The position numbers were made by a program, and so were the translations under genes. From assembly GCF_013215705.1 (NCBI RefSeq), contig NZ_JABSQR010000043.1:1-36402 (forward strand): a DNA stretch of 36,402 bases, given 5' to 3'. This DNA comes from Moritella sp. Lineage in GTDB: Bacteria; Pseudomonadota; Gammaproteobacteria; Enterobacterales; Moritellaceae. Under the pieces are notes generated by a model. It ran no database searches, was not told where the DNA came from, and saw only the letters and a list, made by a program, of their open reading frames with translations. This document shows positions 16,221 to 25,900 of the stretch, one piece after another (the stretch's first letter is position 1; each line of letters begins with the position of its first letter).

Positions 16221-18320
16221 ATGAACCTTAATAATGTTGGAAAAAAATTAACAAGCTTATCTGCAGGTATACTGCTGGGCTTGAGTGGTATGGCCATGGC
16301 TGCCGACTATTCTGCGAGTTTTAAAGGCACAGATATTAATGAATTTATTAATGTCGTGGGTAAAAACTTAAATAAAACCGTGATTATTGATCCAAGTGTA
16401 CGTGGCAAGGTCAATGTACGCAGTTATGATCTGCTAAATGAAGAGCAGTATTATCAGTTTTTTCTTAATGTATTAGATGTGTATGGTTATGCCGTTGTGA
16501 AGATGGATAATGGTGTACTTAAAGTCATTAAAAGCAAAGCCGCGAAGACCTCAAGCATCCCTGTGGTTGACGATCACAATCCTGGTAAGGGTGATGAAAT
16601 GGTGACACGTGTGGTACCTGTACATAATGTATCAGTGCGTGAACTGTCGCCGTTATTACGCCAATTAAACGATAATGCCGGTGGCGGTAATGTAGTGCAT
16701 TATGAACCGTCGAATGTATTAATGCTGACTGGCCGTGCTGCGGTGGTTAATCGTTTAGTTGAAATTGTTCGCCGTGTGGATAAAGCCGGTGATCAAGAAG
16801 TCGATATTATTCATCTTAAATATGCATCTGCCAGTGAGATGGTACGTATCATTGATAGCCTGACCAAAGGCAATGGCAAGTCGAAAATACCGAGCATCTT
16901 ACAACCTAAAATTGTGGCGGATGACCGTACTAATGCCGTGGTGATCAGTGGCGACCCCAAAGCCCGTCAACGGGTTGCAAGCTTGATCCAAAAATTAGAC
17001 AGTGAATTAGAAACTACCGGTAATACCCGGGTTATTTATTTGAAATATGCCAATGCCAAAGAAGTCGCTGATGTATTAAAAGGGGTGAGTAACTCGATCA
17101 CATCGACCAAATCAGGCTCGTCTAAAAGTCAGTCTAAGTCTAATTCGGTCTTGGGTATTGAGGCGCATGAAGATACCAATGCCTTGGTGATCACGGCGCA
17201 ACCTGATGTGATGCGTACTTTGCAACAAGTGATTAATCAACTTGATATCCGCCGCGCGCAAGTCTTAGTTGAAGCTATTATCGTTGAAATTTCGGAAGGC
17301 GACGGTATTAACTTTGGTGTTCAGTGGATCTCGGAAGCGGGTGGTACCCAATATAATAATGGTACGCAAGTGCCGTTAACCACGATTGGCGCGGGTATTT
17401 ATGATGCACAAGATAAAACAACAACAACAACAGGTAAAAATGCTGAGGGTAATCCAACCACCACTACGACTAAAACCACCGGTGATGTAGCCACATTAGC
17501 CGCGGCGTTAAGTGGTGTTAATGGGTTAGCGCTGGGGGTAATGAACAGTGCTAAAAGCTTCGGCGCTATAATTCAAGCATCTGCGAATGATTCTAATTCT
17601 AACATTCTGGCGACGCCGAGTATTATGACGCTCGATAACCAAGAAGCGTCATTTATCGTCGGTGAAGAAGTGCCGGTGATTACTGGGTCTTCAGCCAGTT
17701 CTGGTAACGATAACCCGTTCCAGACCGTCGAACGTAGAGAGGTCGGGATCAAGTTAAAAGTGACGCCGCAGATCAATGAAGGTGATGCGGTTCAGCTCAC
17801 GATTGAACAAGAAGTTTCTCAGGTACTGGGTTCTACTTCGGTAGACGTGACCTTTGCCACAAGGCAGGTTAAGACCACTATTTTAGCCGAGAGTGGCCAG
17901 ACTGTGGTGATCGGTGGTTTACTGGATGAACAAGTGATTGAAAGTGTGTCTAAGGTACCTTGGTTAGGGGATATCCCTTGGATTGGCAACTTGTTTAAGT
18001 CAACATCATCAAGTACGAAAAAACGGAATTTGATGATCTTCATCAAGGCCACTATTATTCGCGATAATGCATCGATTCGTGGTGTGAGTAACCGTAAATA
18101 TAGCCTCATTCGTGCACATCAATTGATGCGACAAGAAGATGGGGTGGCATTAATGCCGTATAGCGATGTGCCCGTATTACCTAAGTTTAATCAAGAGCGG
18201 GTGATTTCGCCGGAATTACGTAAATATTTAGAAGAGCAAGATGATAAAACGGTACAGTTTGATGTTAGACCTGAGTCAGAAGTGACGGATACCGAATCAC
18301 AGCAAAATGAGGCTGAGTAG
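16221..18320 (+). CDS. gspD: Type II secretion system secretin GspD
   Basis: Outer-membrane secretin, 699 residues, forming the exit channel. The signal peptide ends near AMA-AD at about residue 27. The periplasmic N0 domain (ADYSASFKGTDINEFI) and N1-N3 repeats follow, then the secretin core with VPVITG, TVERREVGIKLKVTPQI and the conserved VVIGGLLDE near the C-terminus. A Thr-rich insertion (KTTTTTGK and TTTTTKTTGD, about 394-417) sits where Vibrio-type secretins have their cap-gate loop. No lipobox. AAGGA precedes the ATG. The stop codon is directly followed by the gspE ATG. Confidence 0.97.
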   Translation: MNLNNVGKKLTSLSAGILLGLSGMAMAADYSASFKGTDINEFINVVGKNLNKTVIIDPSVRGKVNVRSYDLLNEEQYYQFFLNVLDVYGYAVVKMDNGVLKVIKSKAAKTSSIPVVDDHNPGKGDEMVTRVVPVHNVSVRELSPLLRQLNDNAGGGNVVHYEPSNVLMLTGRAAVVNRLVEIVRRVDKAGDQEVDIIHLKYASASEMVRIIDSLTKGNGKSKIPSILQPKIVADDRTNAVVISGDPKARQRVASLIQKLDSELETTGNTRVIYLKYANAKEVADVLKGVSNSITSTKSGSSKSQSKSNSVLGIEAHEDTNALVITAQPDVMRTLQQVINQLDIRRAQVLVEAIIVEISEGDGINFGVQWISEAGGTQYNNGTQVPLTTIGAGIYDAQDKTTTTTGKNAEGNPTTTTTKTTGDVATLAAALSGVNGLALGVMNSAKSFGAIIQASANDSNSNILATPSIMTLDNQEASFIVGEEVPVITGSSASSGNDNPFQTVERREVGIKLKVTPQINEGDAVQLTIEQEVSQVLGSTSVDVTFATRQVKTTILAESGQTVVIGGLLDEQVIESVSKVPWLGDIPWIGNLFKSTSSSTKKRNLMIFIKATIIRDNASIRGVSNRKYSLIRAHQLMRQEDGVALMPYSDVPVLPKFNQERVISPELRKYLEEQDDKTVQFDVRPESEVTDTESQQNEAE

Positions 18321-19820
18321 ATGAGTACTCAGGACTATGCCGAGGTAAGTGAAAGCGAACGCTTACCTTTTTCGTTCGCCAAAAAATTTGGCGTGGTGTT
18401 AAGCGAAGTGGAACAGGGCTGGGTATTATATCACAAAGCCGATGTCGCCCCGTCGACGGTACTGGAAGTACGTCGTAACCTTGGTCAAGCATTTCAATTA
18501 GTGCTGTTAGATGATGAAGCATTTGAATTAAAACTGACTGACGTGTTTCAACGTGACTCATCAGAAGCTCGGCAGTTAATGCAGGACATTGGTAATGAAG
18601 TTGATTTCTTTACGTTAGCCGAGGAGTTGCCAACCGAAGAAGATTTGTTGGAGTCCGATGATGATGCGCCGATCATTAAACTGATCAACGCCATGCTCAG
18701 TGAAGCGATTAAAGAAGGTGCTTCAGATATTCACGTCGAAACATTCGAACGTGCACTGGTGATCCGCTTCCGCATTGACGGTGTATTAAGAGAAATTTTG
18801 AAACCGAATCGGAAATTAGCATCTCTGTTAATATCCCGGATCAAAGTCATGTCAAAAATGGATATCGCGGAAAAGCGTGTTCCCCAAGATGGCCGTATTT
18901 CGCTACGAATTGGTGGACGTGGTGTTGACGTGCGGGTATCAACCCTACCATCGAGTTTTGGTGAGCGCGTAGTAATGCGTTTACTCGATAAGAACAACAC
19001 TAAATTAGAATTAAAGCATTTGGGGATGACGTTAGATAACCGCAATAAGATGTCGGAACTGATTCATAAACCGCACGGTATTATTTTGGTTACCGGGCCT
19101 ACGGGTTCAGGTAAAAGTACTACTTTATATGCTGCGTTATCGGAAATTAACAGTAGAGATCGTAATATCTTAACAGTAGAAGATCCGGTGGAATATCAAC
19201 TTGATGGTATTGGTCAAACGCAGGTTAACCCGAAAGTTGATATGACCTTCTCACGTGGTTTACGGGCTATTTTACGTCAAGATCCCGATGTGGTGATGAT
19301 TGGTGAGATTCGTGACTTAGAAACGGCGCAGATTGCTGTACAAGCCAGCTTAACTGGCCACCTGGTATTATCCACCTTACACACCAATACCGCAGTCGGT
19401 GCCGTCACGCGTTTACGTGATATGGGATTAGAGCCCTTCTTATTGTCGTCAAGTATATTGGGGGTATTAGCACAACGCTTAGTGCGAACTCTGTGTGCCG
19501 ATTGTCGAGAGGGCGCACCGCCAACAGAGCGCGAACTTGAGCAACTGGCTTCTAATCGTGTGGTTGACGCGACGATAATTTATCATCCTAAAGGTTGTGA
19601 AAACTGTAATCAAACCGGTTACCGCGGTCGAACTGGTATTCATGAATTATTAATTGTCGATGAAGATGTACGAGACATGATCCACAGTGGTGCCGGTGAA
19701 CAGATTGTCGAGCGGCATATTCGCCCATTCACCCCCAGTATCCGTCAAGATGGCCTGGCTAAAGTACTCGAAGGTGTCACCACCTTAGAAGAAGTACTCC
19801 GTGTGACAAGAGAGGGATAA
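18321..19820 (+). CDS. gspE: Type II secretion ATPase GspE
   Basis: Cytoplasmic secretion ATPase, 499 residues, docked to GspL and powering pseudopilus assembly. N1/N2 domains are followed by Walker [10 protein letters not shown] (259-267), an Asp box near EDPVEYQ, Walker [13 protein letters not shown] (321-332) and a His box at [14 protein letters not shown]. The zinc-binding tetracysteine typical of GspE is intact: CADC (392, 395) and CENC (426, 429). It starts immediately after the gspD stop, suggesting coupled translation. Confidence 0.98.
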   Translation: MSTQDYAEVSESERLPFSFAKKFGVVLSEVEQGWVLYHKADVAPSTVLEVRRNLGQAFQLVLLDDEAFELKLTDVFQRDSSEARQLMQDIGNEVDFFTLAEELPTEEDLLESDDDAPIIKLINAMLSEAIKEGASDIHVETFERALVIRFRIDGVLREILKPNRKLASLLISRIKVMSKMDIAEKRVPQDGRISLRIGGRGVDVRVSTLPSSFGERVVMRLLDKNNTKLELKHLGMTLDNRNKMSELIHKPHGIILVTGPTGSGKSTTLYAALSEINSRDRNILTVEDPVEYQLDGIGQTQVNPKVDMTFSRGLRAILRQDPDVVMIGEIRDLETAQIAVQASLTGHLVLSTLHTNTAVGAVTRLRDMGLEPFLLSSSILGVLAQRLVRTLCADCREGAPPTERELEQLASNRVVDATIIYHPKGCENCNQTGYRGRTGIHELLIVDEDVRDMIHSGAGEQIVERHIRPFTPSIRQDGLAKVLEGVTTLEEVLRVTREG

Positions 19821-19822
19821 GC

Positions 19823-21043
19823 ATGCCTGCATTTTCTTATTTAGCAATTGATCAAAAAGGTAAAAAGAAAAAAGGGGTGGTGGAAGCCGATGGCCCAAAG
19901 CAAGCGCGTAGTTTATTGCGCGAGAAAGGCTTAACCCCCCTAGAAGTGGAAATGTCTGCCGCGGCTGAAAAAAAACAAGCGGCAGGGTTGTTTTCATTTA
20001 AACGCGGTATTAGTACGGCGGATATGGCGCTATTAACCCGTCAGTTATCCACATTAATTGCGGCATCCCTACCGCTAGAAGAATCATTAAAAGCGGTGGC
20101 AGAACAAAGTGAACTACCGCGTATTCAGAATATGATCTTAGCCGTGCGTAGCCGCGTTGTTGAAGGGCATACCTTAGCGGAAAGTTTTGCTGAGTTCCCG
20201 CATGCCTTTGACGATTTGTATTGTTCGATGGTGGCATCAGGCGAAAAGTCAGGGCACTTAGACAAAGTTCTTAATCGCTTGGCTGATTATACCGAACAGC
20301 GTCAAAAAATGGCGAGTCAACTCACACAAGCCATGATCTATCCGGTGATGTTAACGCTGGTGGCGATTGGTGTGGTGTCATTATTATTGACTAGTGTGGT
20401 GCCTAAAGTGGTTGGTCAATTCCAACACATGGGACAAGAGTTACCACAAATCACCCAAATACTGATCGCGTTATCTGATTTTGTCAGTGATTATGGCTTG
20501 GCTGTCGTCGTCATTATTGTACTGGCTATTATCGGTGTGAAACGGGTGTTATTGAAACCGCAGTATCGTTTGGTATTTGATGAACGATTATTAAAAGTAC
20601 CTGTCATTGGTAAGATAAGTCGTGGCGTCAATACGGCGCGTTTTGCGCGTACCTTAAGTATTTTGAATGCCAGTGCAGTACCACTACTGGAAAGTATGTC
20701 GATTGCAGGGCAGGTATTAACCAATATGCATGCGCGTAAATTAGTGGAAGCCGCGACGAATCGTGTTCGAGAAGGGACCAGTTTAAGAGCTGCATTAACG
20801 GAAACAAAATTATTTCCGCCGATGATGCTGCATATGATCGCCAGTGGTGAACAAAGTGGTGAACTTGGTCCGATGTTAGAGCGTGCTGCAGATAATCAAG
20901 ATTCGCAGTTTGAAGCGCAAGTGGCGATGGCGCTAGGCATTTTTCAACCCTTGCTGGTGGTGAGTATGTCGTTTGTTGTATTATTTATCGTGATGGCAAT
21001 TCTTCAACCTATTTTGTCTTTAAACCAGATGGTTGCAGGTTAG
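19823..21043 (+). CDS. gspF: Type II secretion inner-membrane platform protein GspF
   Basis: Polytopic platform protein, 406 residues, with two repeated T2SSF cytoplasmic domains (about 70-195 and 270-400). Membrane segments lie near 172-198 (MIYPVMLTLVAIGVVSLLLT), 216-242 and 370-400. The two repeats share the pattern LARQLSTLIAASLPLEESL-like and FARTLSILNASAVPLLESM. Two bases separate it from gspE. Confidence 0.97.
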   Translation: MPAFSYLAIDQKGKKKKGVVEADGPKQARSLLREKGLTPLEVEMSAAAEKKQAAGLFSFKRGISTADMALLTRQLSTLIAASLPLEESLKAVAEQSELPRIQNMILAVRSRVVEGHTLAESFAEFPHAFDDLYCSMVASGEKSGHLDKVLNRLADYTEQRQKMASQLTQAMIYPVMLTLVAIGVVSLLLTSVVPKVVGQFQHMGQELPQITQILIALSDFVSDYGLAVVVIIVLAIIGVKRVLLKPQYRLVFDERLLKVPVIGKISRGVNTARFARTLSILNASAVPLLESMSIAGQVLTNMHARKLVEAATNRVREGTSLRAALTETKLFPPMMLHMIASGEQSGELGPMLERAADNQDSQFEAQVAMALGIFQPLLVVSMSFVVLFIVMAILQPILSLNQMVAG

Positions 21044-21067
21044 ATTTTATTTTAAGTAGAGGATATT

Positions 21068-21502
21068 ATGAATAATAAAAAACGGAATGTGTCAGGTTTT
21101 ACCCTGTTAGAGATCATGGTCGTTATTGTGATTTTAGGGGTGCTTGCATCAATGGTTATTCCTAATTTACTAGGTAATAAAGATAAAGCGGATCGTCAAA
21201 AAGTAGTATCCGATCTTGTCGCGTTAGAAAATGCGATGGATATGTATAAGTTAGACAACAGCCGTTATCCAACAACAGAACAAGGTTTGGATGCATTAGT
21301 TGTAGAGCCAGATGTGGATCCTGCGCCAAGAGATTATCGTAACGGCGGTTATATAAAACGGTTACCGCAAGACCCTTGGGGTAATGAATATTTGTTAGTG
21401 AGTCCGGGTGAAAATGGCCAAGTTGATATTTATTCTATTGGCTTAGATGGTGAAGAAGGTTCCGATGATGATATCGGCAACTGGAACATGCATGATAAGT
21501 AA
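21068..21502 (+). CDS. gspG: Major pseudopilin GspG
   Basis: Major pseudopilin, 144 residues. The short basic leader MNNKKRNVSG is cut by prepilin peptidase after Gly10, leaving N-methylated Phe and the FTLLEIMVVI helix with Glu5. The calcium-binding C-terminal part of the fold is present (DPWGNEYL, GLDGEEGSDDD). The peptidase GspO/PilD is not in this window. A terminator follows at once, so gspG could be the last gene of an abundant shorter transcript. Confidence 0.98.
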   Translation: MNNKKRNVSGFTLLEIMVVIVILGVLASMVIPNLLGNKDKADRQKVVSDLVALENAMDMYKLDNSRYPTTEQGLDALVVEPDVDPAPRDYRNGGYIKRLPQDPWGNEYLLVSPGENGQVDIYSIGLDGEEGSDDDIGNWNMHDK

Positions 21503-21515
21503 CTAATTTTTATTG

Positions 21516-21545
21516 AGGCACAGGTTATTTTCTGTGCCTTTTTTT
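21516..21545 (+). terminator. Terminator inside the gsp operon, after gspG
   Basis: GGCACAG (21517-21523) and CTGTGCC (21532-21538) form a perfect 7-bp stem (8 with an outer A-T pair) with an 8-nt loop, followed by seven T. It lies between gspG and gspH, where the operon has its largest gap (114 bases). Confidence 0.85.
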
Positions 21546-21616
21546 ATTCATCTGAACGCATTCGATGTTAACTCCTATTCTATCAGAATGCATATCAACA
21601 ATGACCAAGGTACACA

Positions 21617-22201
21617 ATGAAAAATCGTACTCATCAAGAATCTGGCTTTACGCTATTAGAGATAATGTTAGTTATATTCTTAATGGGCATGATGGTCACC
21701 GGTGTTGTCATGACAATGGGTTCCTCAGGCCCTGATAAGCTACTCAAAAAAGAAGCGGCTCGTTTTATCGGTGTGCTAGAACTGGCCGAAGAAGAAGCCT
21801 TACTCAGTAGTATTGAAATGGGGGTCGTGATTGAAGAACAGCACTATCAATTTGTTTATTTAGATGACAATGATAAATGGTCCGCATTTAATGACTCTAA
21901 GTTTTTTGCTAAAAAAGAGCTACAAGAAGACATGCTTATGTCACTTGAGTTAGCAGGGCTGAAAGCGGAAGGCAGCTTGTTAGGTGATCGCAAACTATTT
22001 GCTGATGATGATGGTTTGTTTGAGGGTGATGAAAAAGACGAACGTATCGAACCGGATGTGTTTATTTATTCAAGCGGTGAAATTACCGATTTTACGTTGA
22101 CGTTTACCTACATGGATGCGGACGTTGGGGACAGTAGTATCAAGGTCCAATTTGATGAATATGGAAAATTAATGATTAATACCACGGTGGATGGATTTTA
22201 A
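21617..22201 (+). CDS. gspH: Minor pseudopilin GspH
   Basis: Minor pseudopilin, 194 residues, with prepilin leader MKNRTHQESG, cut before FTLLEIMLVI, and one N-terminal hydrophobic helix. The rest is an acidic globular domain. AAGG precedes the ATG. It follows the internal terminator; no strong promoter is visible in the gap, so it is probably reached by readthrough. Its TAA shares one base with the gspI ATG. Confidence 0.93.
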   Translation: MKNRTHQESGFTLLEIMLVIFLMGMMVTGVVMTMGSSGPDKLLKKEAARFIGVLELAEEEALLSSIEMGVVIEEQHYQFVYLDDNDKWSAFNDSKFFAKKELQEDMLMSLELAGLKAEGSLLGDRKLFADDDGLFEGDEKDERIEPDVFIYSSGEITDFTLTFTYMDADVGDSSIKVQFDEYGKLMINTTVDGF

Positions 22202-22590
22202 TGAAACCATGTTTAGGAAAAAAAACATTATTTAAGCAAGCTGGCATGACATTATTAGAAGTCATGGTGGCGATGGCGGTATTTGGCACGGCTGGTCTGG
22301 CCGTGATGAAAGTAGCGACTGAAAATCTCAGTAGCTTAGCCTATTTGGAAGAAAAGACGTTTGCTAGCTGGGTCGCGAGTAATACCTTAACGGAATTAAA
22401 AATCGCTAAAACGATACCGGGAAAATCATGGCGAAAAGGGGAGTCTGAACTAGCCGGACGCACCTGGTATTGGCGTTATAAAGCAGAAGCGACAGACAGC
22501 CGTGACTTTGTTGGGGTGACAGTCGAAGTGGCGACAGATAAGAAATATGAATCAACCGTTAGTCACTTACTTACCTATGTGGTGCGTTAA
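22201..22590 (+). CDS. gspI: Minor pseudopilin GspI
   Basis: Minor pseudopilin, 129 residues, part of the I-J-K tip complex that starts the pseudopilus. The leader ends KQAG, followed by MTLLEVMVAMAVFG; the first mature residue is Met instead of Phe, as common for GspI. It overlaps gspH by one base and is followed after one base by gspJ. Confidence 0.93.
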   Translation: MKPCLGKKTLFKQAGMTLLEVMVAMAVFGTAGLAVMKVATENLSSLAYLEEKTFASWVASNTLTELKIAKTIPGKSWRKGESELAGRTWYWRYKAEATDSRDFVGVTVEVATDKKYESTVSHLLTYVVR

Positions 22591-22591
22591 G

Positions 22592-23242
22592 ATGATACGA
22601 CAACCTACCATCAAGCAACGTGGCTTTACGCTGATCGAAATGATGATTGCCATCGCCATCTTTGCACTGCTCAGTCTGGGGGCTTATCAAGTATTACAAG
22701 GTGTGTTGCGCAGCGATGAGATCTCGAGAGACCGCGGTGATGCACTAAAGCAACTGCAACGGGCTATGGTTATTGTAGAGCGTGATTTTCAACAAATGAA
22801 TGCCCGGCATAATCGCAGTGATGACGAATTAACGGCAATGCCATTACAAGCTGGAAAATTTATGTTTGACAGTGATGACGATGGTATTGCGTTTACACGC
22901 AGTGGTTGGCGTAATCCCTTATCACAGCTACCACGCTCTTCATTACAGCGGGTAATATACCGAGTTAAAGATGCGAATTTAGAGCGGTTAAGTTATGTCT
23001 ATTTAGATCCAGCTATCGGTGAAGAGCCGAACAGAAAGTTAATTTTAGCCAATGTCGAAGCCATGACATTTGAGTTTTACCACAAGAATAAATGGACAGA
23101 GACTTGGACCAATAAAACCGCATTACCGGATGGCGTAAAAGTAACGTTTACATTAAAGCGGTTTGGTGAAATTGAACGTTTATTCTTATTACCTAAAGCC
23201 ACAGTTGATGGGGATAATAGCAATGAAGAGGGCGAAAGCTAA
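22592..23242 (+). CDS. gspJ: Minor pseudopilin GspJ
   Basis: Minor pseudopilin, 216 residues, with leader MIRQPTIKQRG, then FTLIEMMIAIAIFALLSLGAY. The frame is open upstream inside gspI to 22547, but the ATG at 22592 directly after the gspI stop gives a normal prepilin leader. The C-terminal GspJ domain includes RAMVIVERDFQQM and FTRSGWRNP. Its stop overlaps the gspK ATG. Confidence 0.94.
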   Translation: MIRQPTIKQRGFTLIEMMIAIAIFALLSLGAYQVLQGVLRSDEISRDRGDALKQLQRAMVIVERDFQQMNARHNRSDDELTAMPLQAGKFMFDSDDDGIAFTRSGWRNPLSQLPRSSLQRVIYRVKDANLERLSYVYLDPAIGEEPNRKLILANVEAMTFEFYHKNKWTETWTNKTALPDGVKVTFTLKRFGEIERLFLLPKATVDGDNSNEEGES

Positions 23243-24216
23243 TGAGGAATACCTCTAAACAGCGTGGAATTGCACTGCTGACAGTGTTACTCATTCTTGC
23301 TGTTATGGTGATCATTGCCAGTAATATGTCGTCGCGCTTACAGTTGGAACTACGCCGAACCAGTAATATTATTACGCATCAGCAAGCCTTGTGGTACGCC
23401 TATGGTGCAGAAGCTTTGGTTGAGAAAGGCTTAAAGCAAGCATTAAAAGACGATGATACCATCAATTTAGATCAATATTGGGCTATCGAAGGTATGGTGT
23501 ACCCGGTTGAGAATGGGCAGATTGGTGGTCAGGTTTTTGATATGCAAGCCTGCTTTAATGTCAATGCGGTAACAGGTGAAGACAACGAAGGTCAGGCCCC
23601 ATTAGCGGTACGTCAGTTCCGAAACCTGCTGGAACAGCTAGAATTAGATGCCTATGAAGCAGAACTGTTGAGTGACGCATTACGCGATTGGATTGACACT
23701 GATACTAATGTGGTGTCGAGTTACGGTGTTGAAGATGCTTATTATGAGTCGCTTGATTATCCTTATCAAACAGGTAATCAACGATTGCTAAACATCAGTG
23801 AATTACGGGCAATAAAAGGGTTCAACCAAGTTATTTACCGCAAGGTTAGACCTTACCTTTGTGCGTTACCAACGGCTAGTTTAAAGATTAACGTGAATAC
23901 CATCGCCGTTGATAAACCGGAAGTATTAGCGGGATTATTTACCGGCAAATTATCATTAGATGTCGCTAAAACAATATTGGAACAACGACCGAGTAGTGGC
24001 TGGGAAACGACGGCGGATTTTTGGGCGTTAGCAACACTGAAAGGACTTGAAATGAGTACGATAGAAAAAAGTGTCGTTGATGTAAAAAGTAGCTATTTTA
24101 TTGCACTATTACAGGCTAAATTTGCGAGTGCCACCATTAAGCTTGAATCGGTATTTAAAGTGGAAAGCAAAGATGCAGTTTATGTCATTCGTCGACAATT
24201 CGGAGGAGCTCAATGA
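23242..24216 (+). CDS. gspK: Minor pseudopilin GspK
   Basis: Largest minor pseudopilin, 324 residues, at the tip of the I-J-K complex. The leader ends KQRG, followed by IALLTVLLILAVMVI. Position 5 of the mature chain is Thr, not Glu, which is normal for GspK and lets it sit at the tip. Typical segments are QQALWYAYGAEAL, WIDTDTNV and INVNTI. It overlaps gspL by 4 bases (ATGA). Confidence 0.95.
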   Translation: MRNTSKQRGIALLTVLLILAVMVIIASNMSSRLQLELRRTSNIITHQQALWYAYGAEALVEKGLKQALKDDDTINLDQYWAIEGMVYPVENGQIGGQVFDMQACFNVNAVTGEDNEGQAPLAVRQFRNLLEQLELDAYEAELLSDALRDWIDTDTNVVSSYGVEDAYYESLDYPYQTGNQRLLNISELRAIKGFNQVIYRKVRPYLCALPTASLKINVNTIAVDKPEVLAGLFTGKLSLDVAKTILEQRPSSGWETTADFWALATLKGLEMSTIEKSVVDVKSSYFIALLQAKFASATIKLESVFKVESKDAVYVIRRQFGGAQ

Positions 24217-25430
24217 GCGAGCAGTTAGTAGTTAGGCTTGGCAGTGAAAGTCGACAAGCAATACATTGGTTAGTATGGTCAACAGTCGAGCGCGAAATTA
24301 TTGCGTCCGGTATTTTGACCAGAGCAGAAGATCTGATTGAACTTAAATCACGTGCTGGTGGCCGACCGATCATCGCATTAGTGCCAAGTTGTGATATCAC
24401 TTTTAAAAAGGTGGAACTACCAGGACGTAGTAATAAACAATTACTCAATGCACTGCCCTATATGCTAGAACAAGACTTAAGTAGTGATATTGAAAAATTA
24501 CATTTTGCTGTGTTAGCGAAAATCGCGAATACCGTTTCGGTTGCCGTTATTGCACACGCCAAGATGCAACAGTGGCAAACTTGGTTAGCAGATGCTGAAT
24601 TGGTCTGTGAGCAATACATTCCTGATGTTTTAACGTTACCCTACAATGAAGCGCACTGGAGTGCGATCGAACTAGATGGACAATGGTTAATTAGGCAGAC
24701 GCCAACGCAAGGGTTATGTATTGAAAGTGAGTTGTTAGCGTTCGTATTAGCTTCCACTGAGAATCCAGAGGATGAGGGTGTCAGTAACATACCCACAGTG
24801 ATGAGTTATTCTCCTCTTGATGCTCTTGCGTTAGATAACTGGCAGCAAGGTCAGATTGAACTGCCGATGAAGTTGTGTGCCGAGGGGGCGATTGCCTGTC
24901 GCTATAATTTATTACAAGGTCAGTATAAAGTTGTACGTGAAGACAATGTGGCATTAAAATTATGGCGCGGTACGGCTATCGCTGCAAGCTTGGCCATGGT
25001 GATGATATTTGTGAATCAATTTGTCACCTTAAATAAATTAGAGCAACAACAATCGGCGTTAGACAACGAGATCAGGCAAGTGTATAAAACGGTGTTTAAG
25101 CCGAAGAAAATGCGCTTGAATACGCGTTTAGTTAAAAAACAAATGCAGAGTCGATTAAATGATTTACGAGGTGGTGGCGATAACTCGGGCTTCTTAGTGA
25201 TGCTGAGTCAGTTAACACCGGCCTTTAAACAGTTACCGGGTATTAAGCCTATTTCTGTTCGCTATGATACCAAGCAAGCGACATTACGATTACAAGCAAG
25301 TGCGGCAGATTTTCAAGTGTTTGATAAACTTAAATCATCATTATCAACACAATTTGATGTTGCTCAAGGGACGTTAAGTCAGCGAGATGGTCGAGTTCAG
25401 GGTACGCTTGATATTAAGGGTAAACAATGA
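24213..25430 (+). CDS. gspL: Type II secretion protein GspL
   Basis: Bitopic inner-membrane protein, 405 residues, linking the ATPase GspE to the platform. The large cytoplasmic actin-like domain (about 1-245) includes LPYMLEQDL, typical of the family. One membrane segment lies at about 253-272, then a short coiled coil and a periplasmic ferredoxin-like domain. It overlaps gspK and gspM by 4 bases each, which indicates tight translational coupling. Confidence 0.95.
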   Translation: MSEQLVVRLGSESRQAIHWLVWSTVEREIIASGILTRAEDLIELKSRAGGRPIIALVPSCDITFKKVELPGRSNKQLLNALPYMLEQDLSSDIEKLHFAVLAKIANTVSVAVIAHAKMQQWQTWLADAELVCEQYIPDVLTLPYNEAHWSAIELDGQWLIRQTPTQGLCIESELLAFVLASTENPEDEGVSNIPTVMSYSPLDALALDNWQQGQIELPMKLCAEGAIACRYNLLQGQYKVVREDNVALKLWRGTAIAASLAMVMIFVNQFVTLNKLEQQQSALDNEIRQVYKTVFKPKKMRLNTRLVKKQMQSRLNDLRGGGDNSGFLVMLSQLTPAFKQLPGIKPISVRYDTKQATLRLQASAADFQVFDKLKSSLSTQFDVAQGTLSQRDGRVQGTLDIKGKQ

Positions 25431-25900
25431 AGGCATATTGGCAACAATTAGAGCAAAAAGAAAAACAGCTTATTAGTATATTAATCGTTACCTTGGTGCT
25501 TGCTGGTGGTTATTGGTTACTTTGGCAACCGTTACAAAATGACATTATTAATACCCAACGAAAAGTGAATGTACAAACGCAAACGCTGGCTGATGTGAAG
25601 GTTATTGGGCAAAAGATCATTGACCTACAGGGCGGCCAAGGCAAGCGTTCTGAAGCTGGCGATCTAAACCAATTAGTGAGTCGTAGTGCTGCACGTAATC
25701 AGATCGTGATCACGCGCATCCAAGCAAAAGTAGATAACCTGCAGGTATGGATTGATGATGTTAACTTTAACCAACTCACCGCTTGGTTAGAACAATTAAA
25801 CAAACAATATGGTATTGAGATCCAAAATATCGATTTGAGTGTTTCGGACGCTAAAGGTATGGTTAAAGTACGTCGATTACAGCTAGGAAAAAGAGCATGA
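25427..25900 (+). CDS. gspM: Type II secretion protein GspM
   Basis: Small bitopic platform protein, 157 residues, partner of GspL. A short cytoplasmic end (MKAYWQQLEQKEK) is followed by one membrane segment (about 15-34) and a periplasmic ferredoxin-like domain. Overlaps both neighbours by 4 bases. Confidence 0.94.
   Translation: MKAYWQQLEQKEKQLISILIVTLVLAGGYWLLWQPLQNDIINTQRKVNVQTQTLADVKVIGQKIIDLQGGQGKRSEAGDLNQLVSRSAARNQIVITRIQAKVDNLQVWIDDVNFNQLTAWLEQLNKQYGIEIQNIDLSVSDAKGMVKVRRLQLGKRA

Noticed and set aside
17400-17486. Thr-rich repeat-like stretch in gspD as a foreign insertion
   Set aside because: Vibrio-type secretins carry a similar Thr-rich loop at this position (cap gate). The frame and flanking domains are normal.
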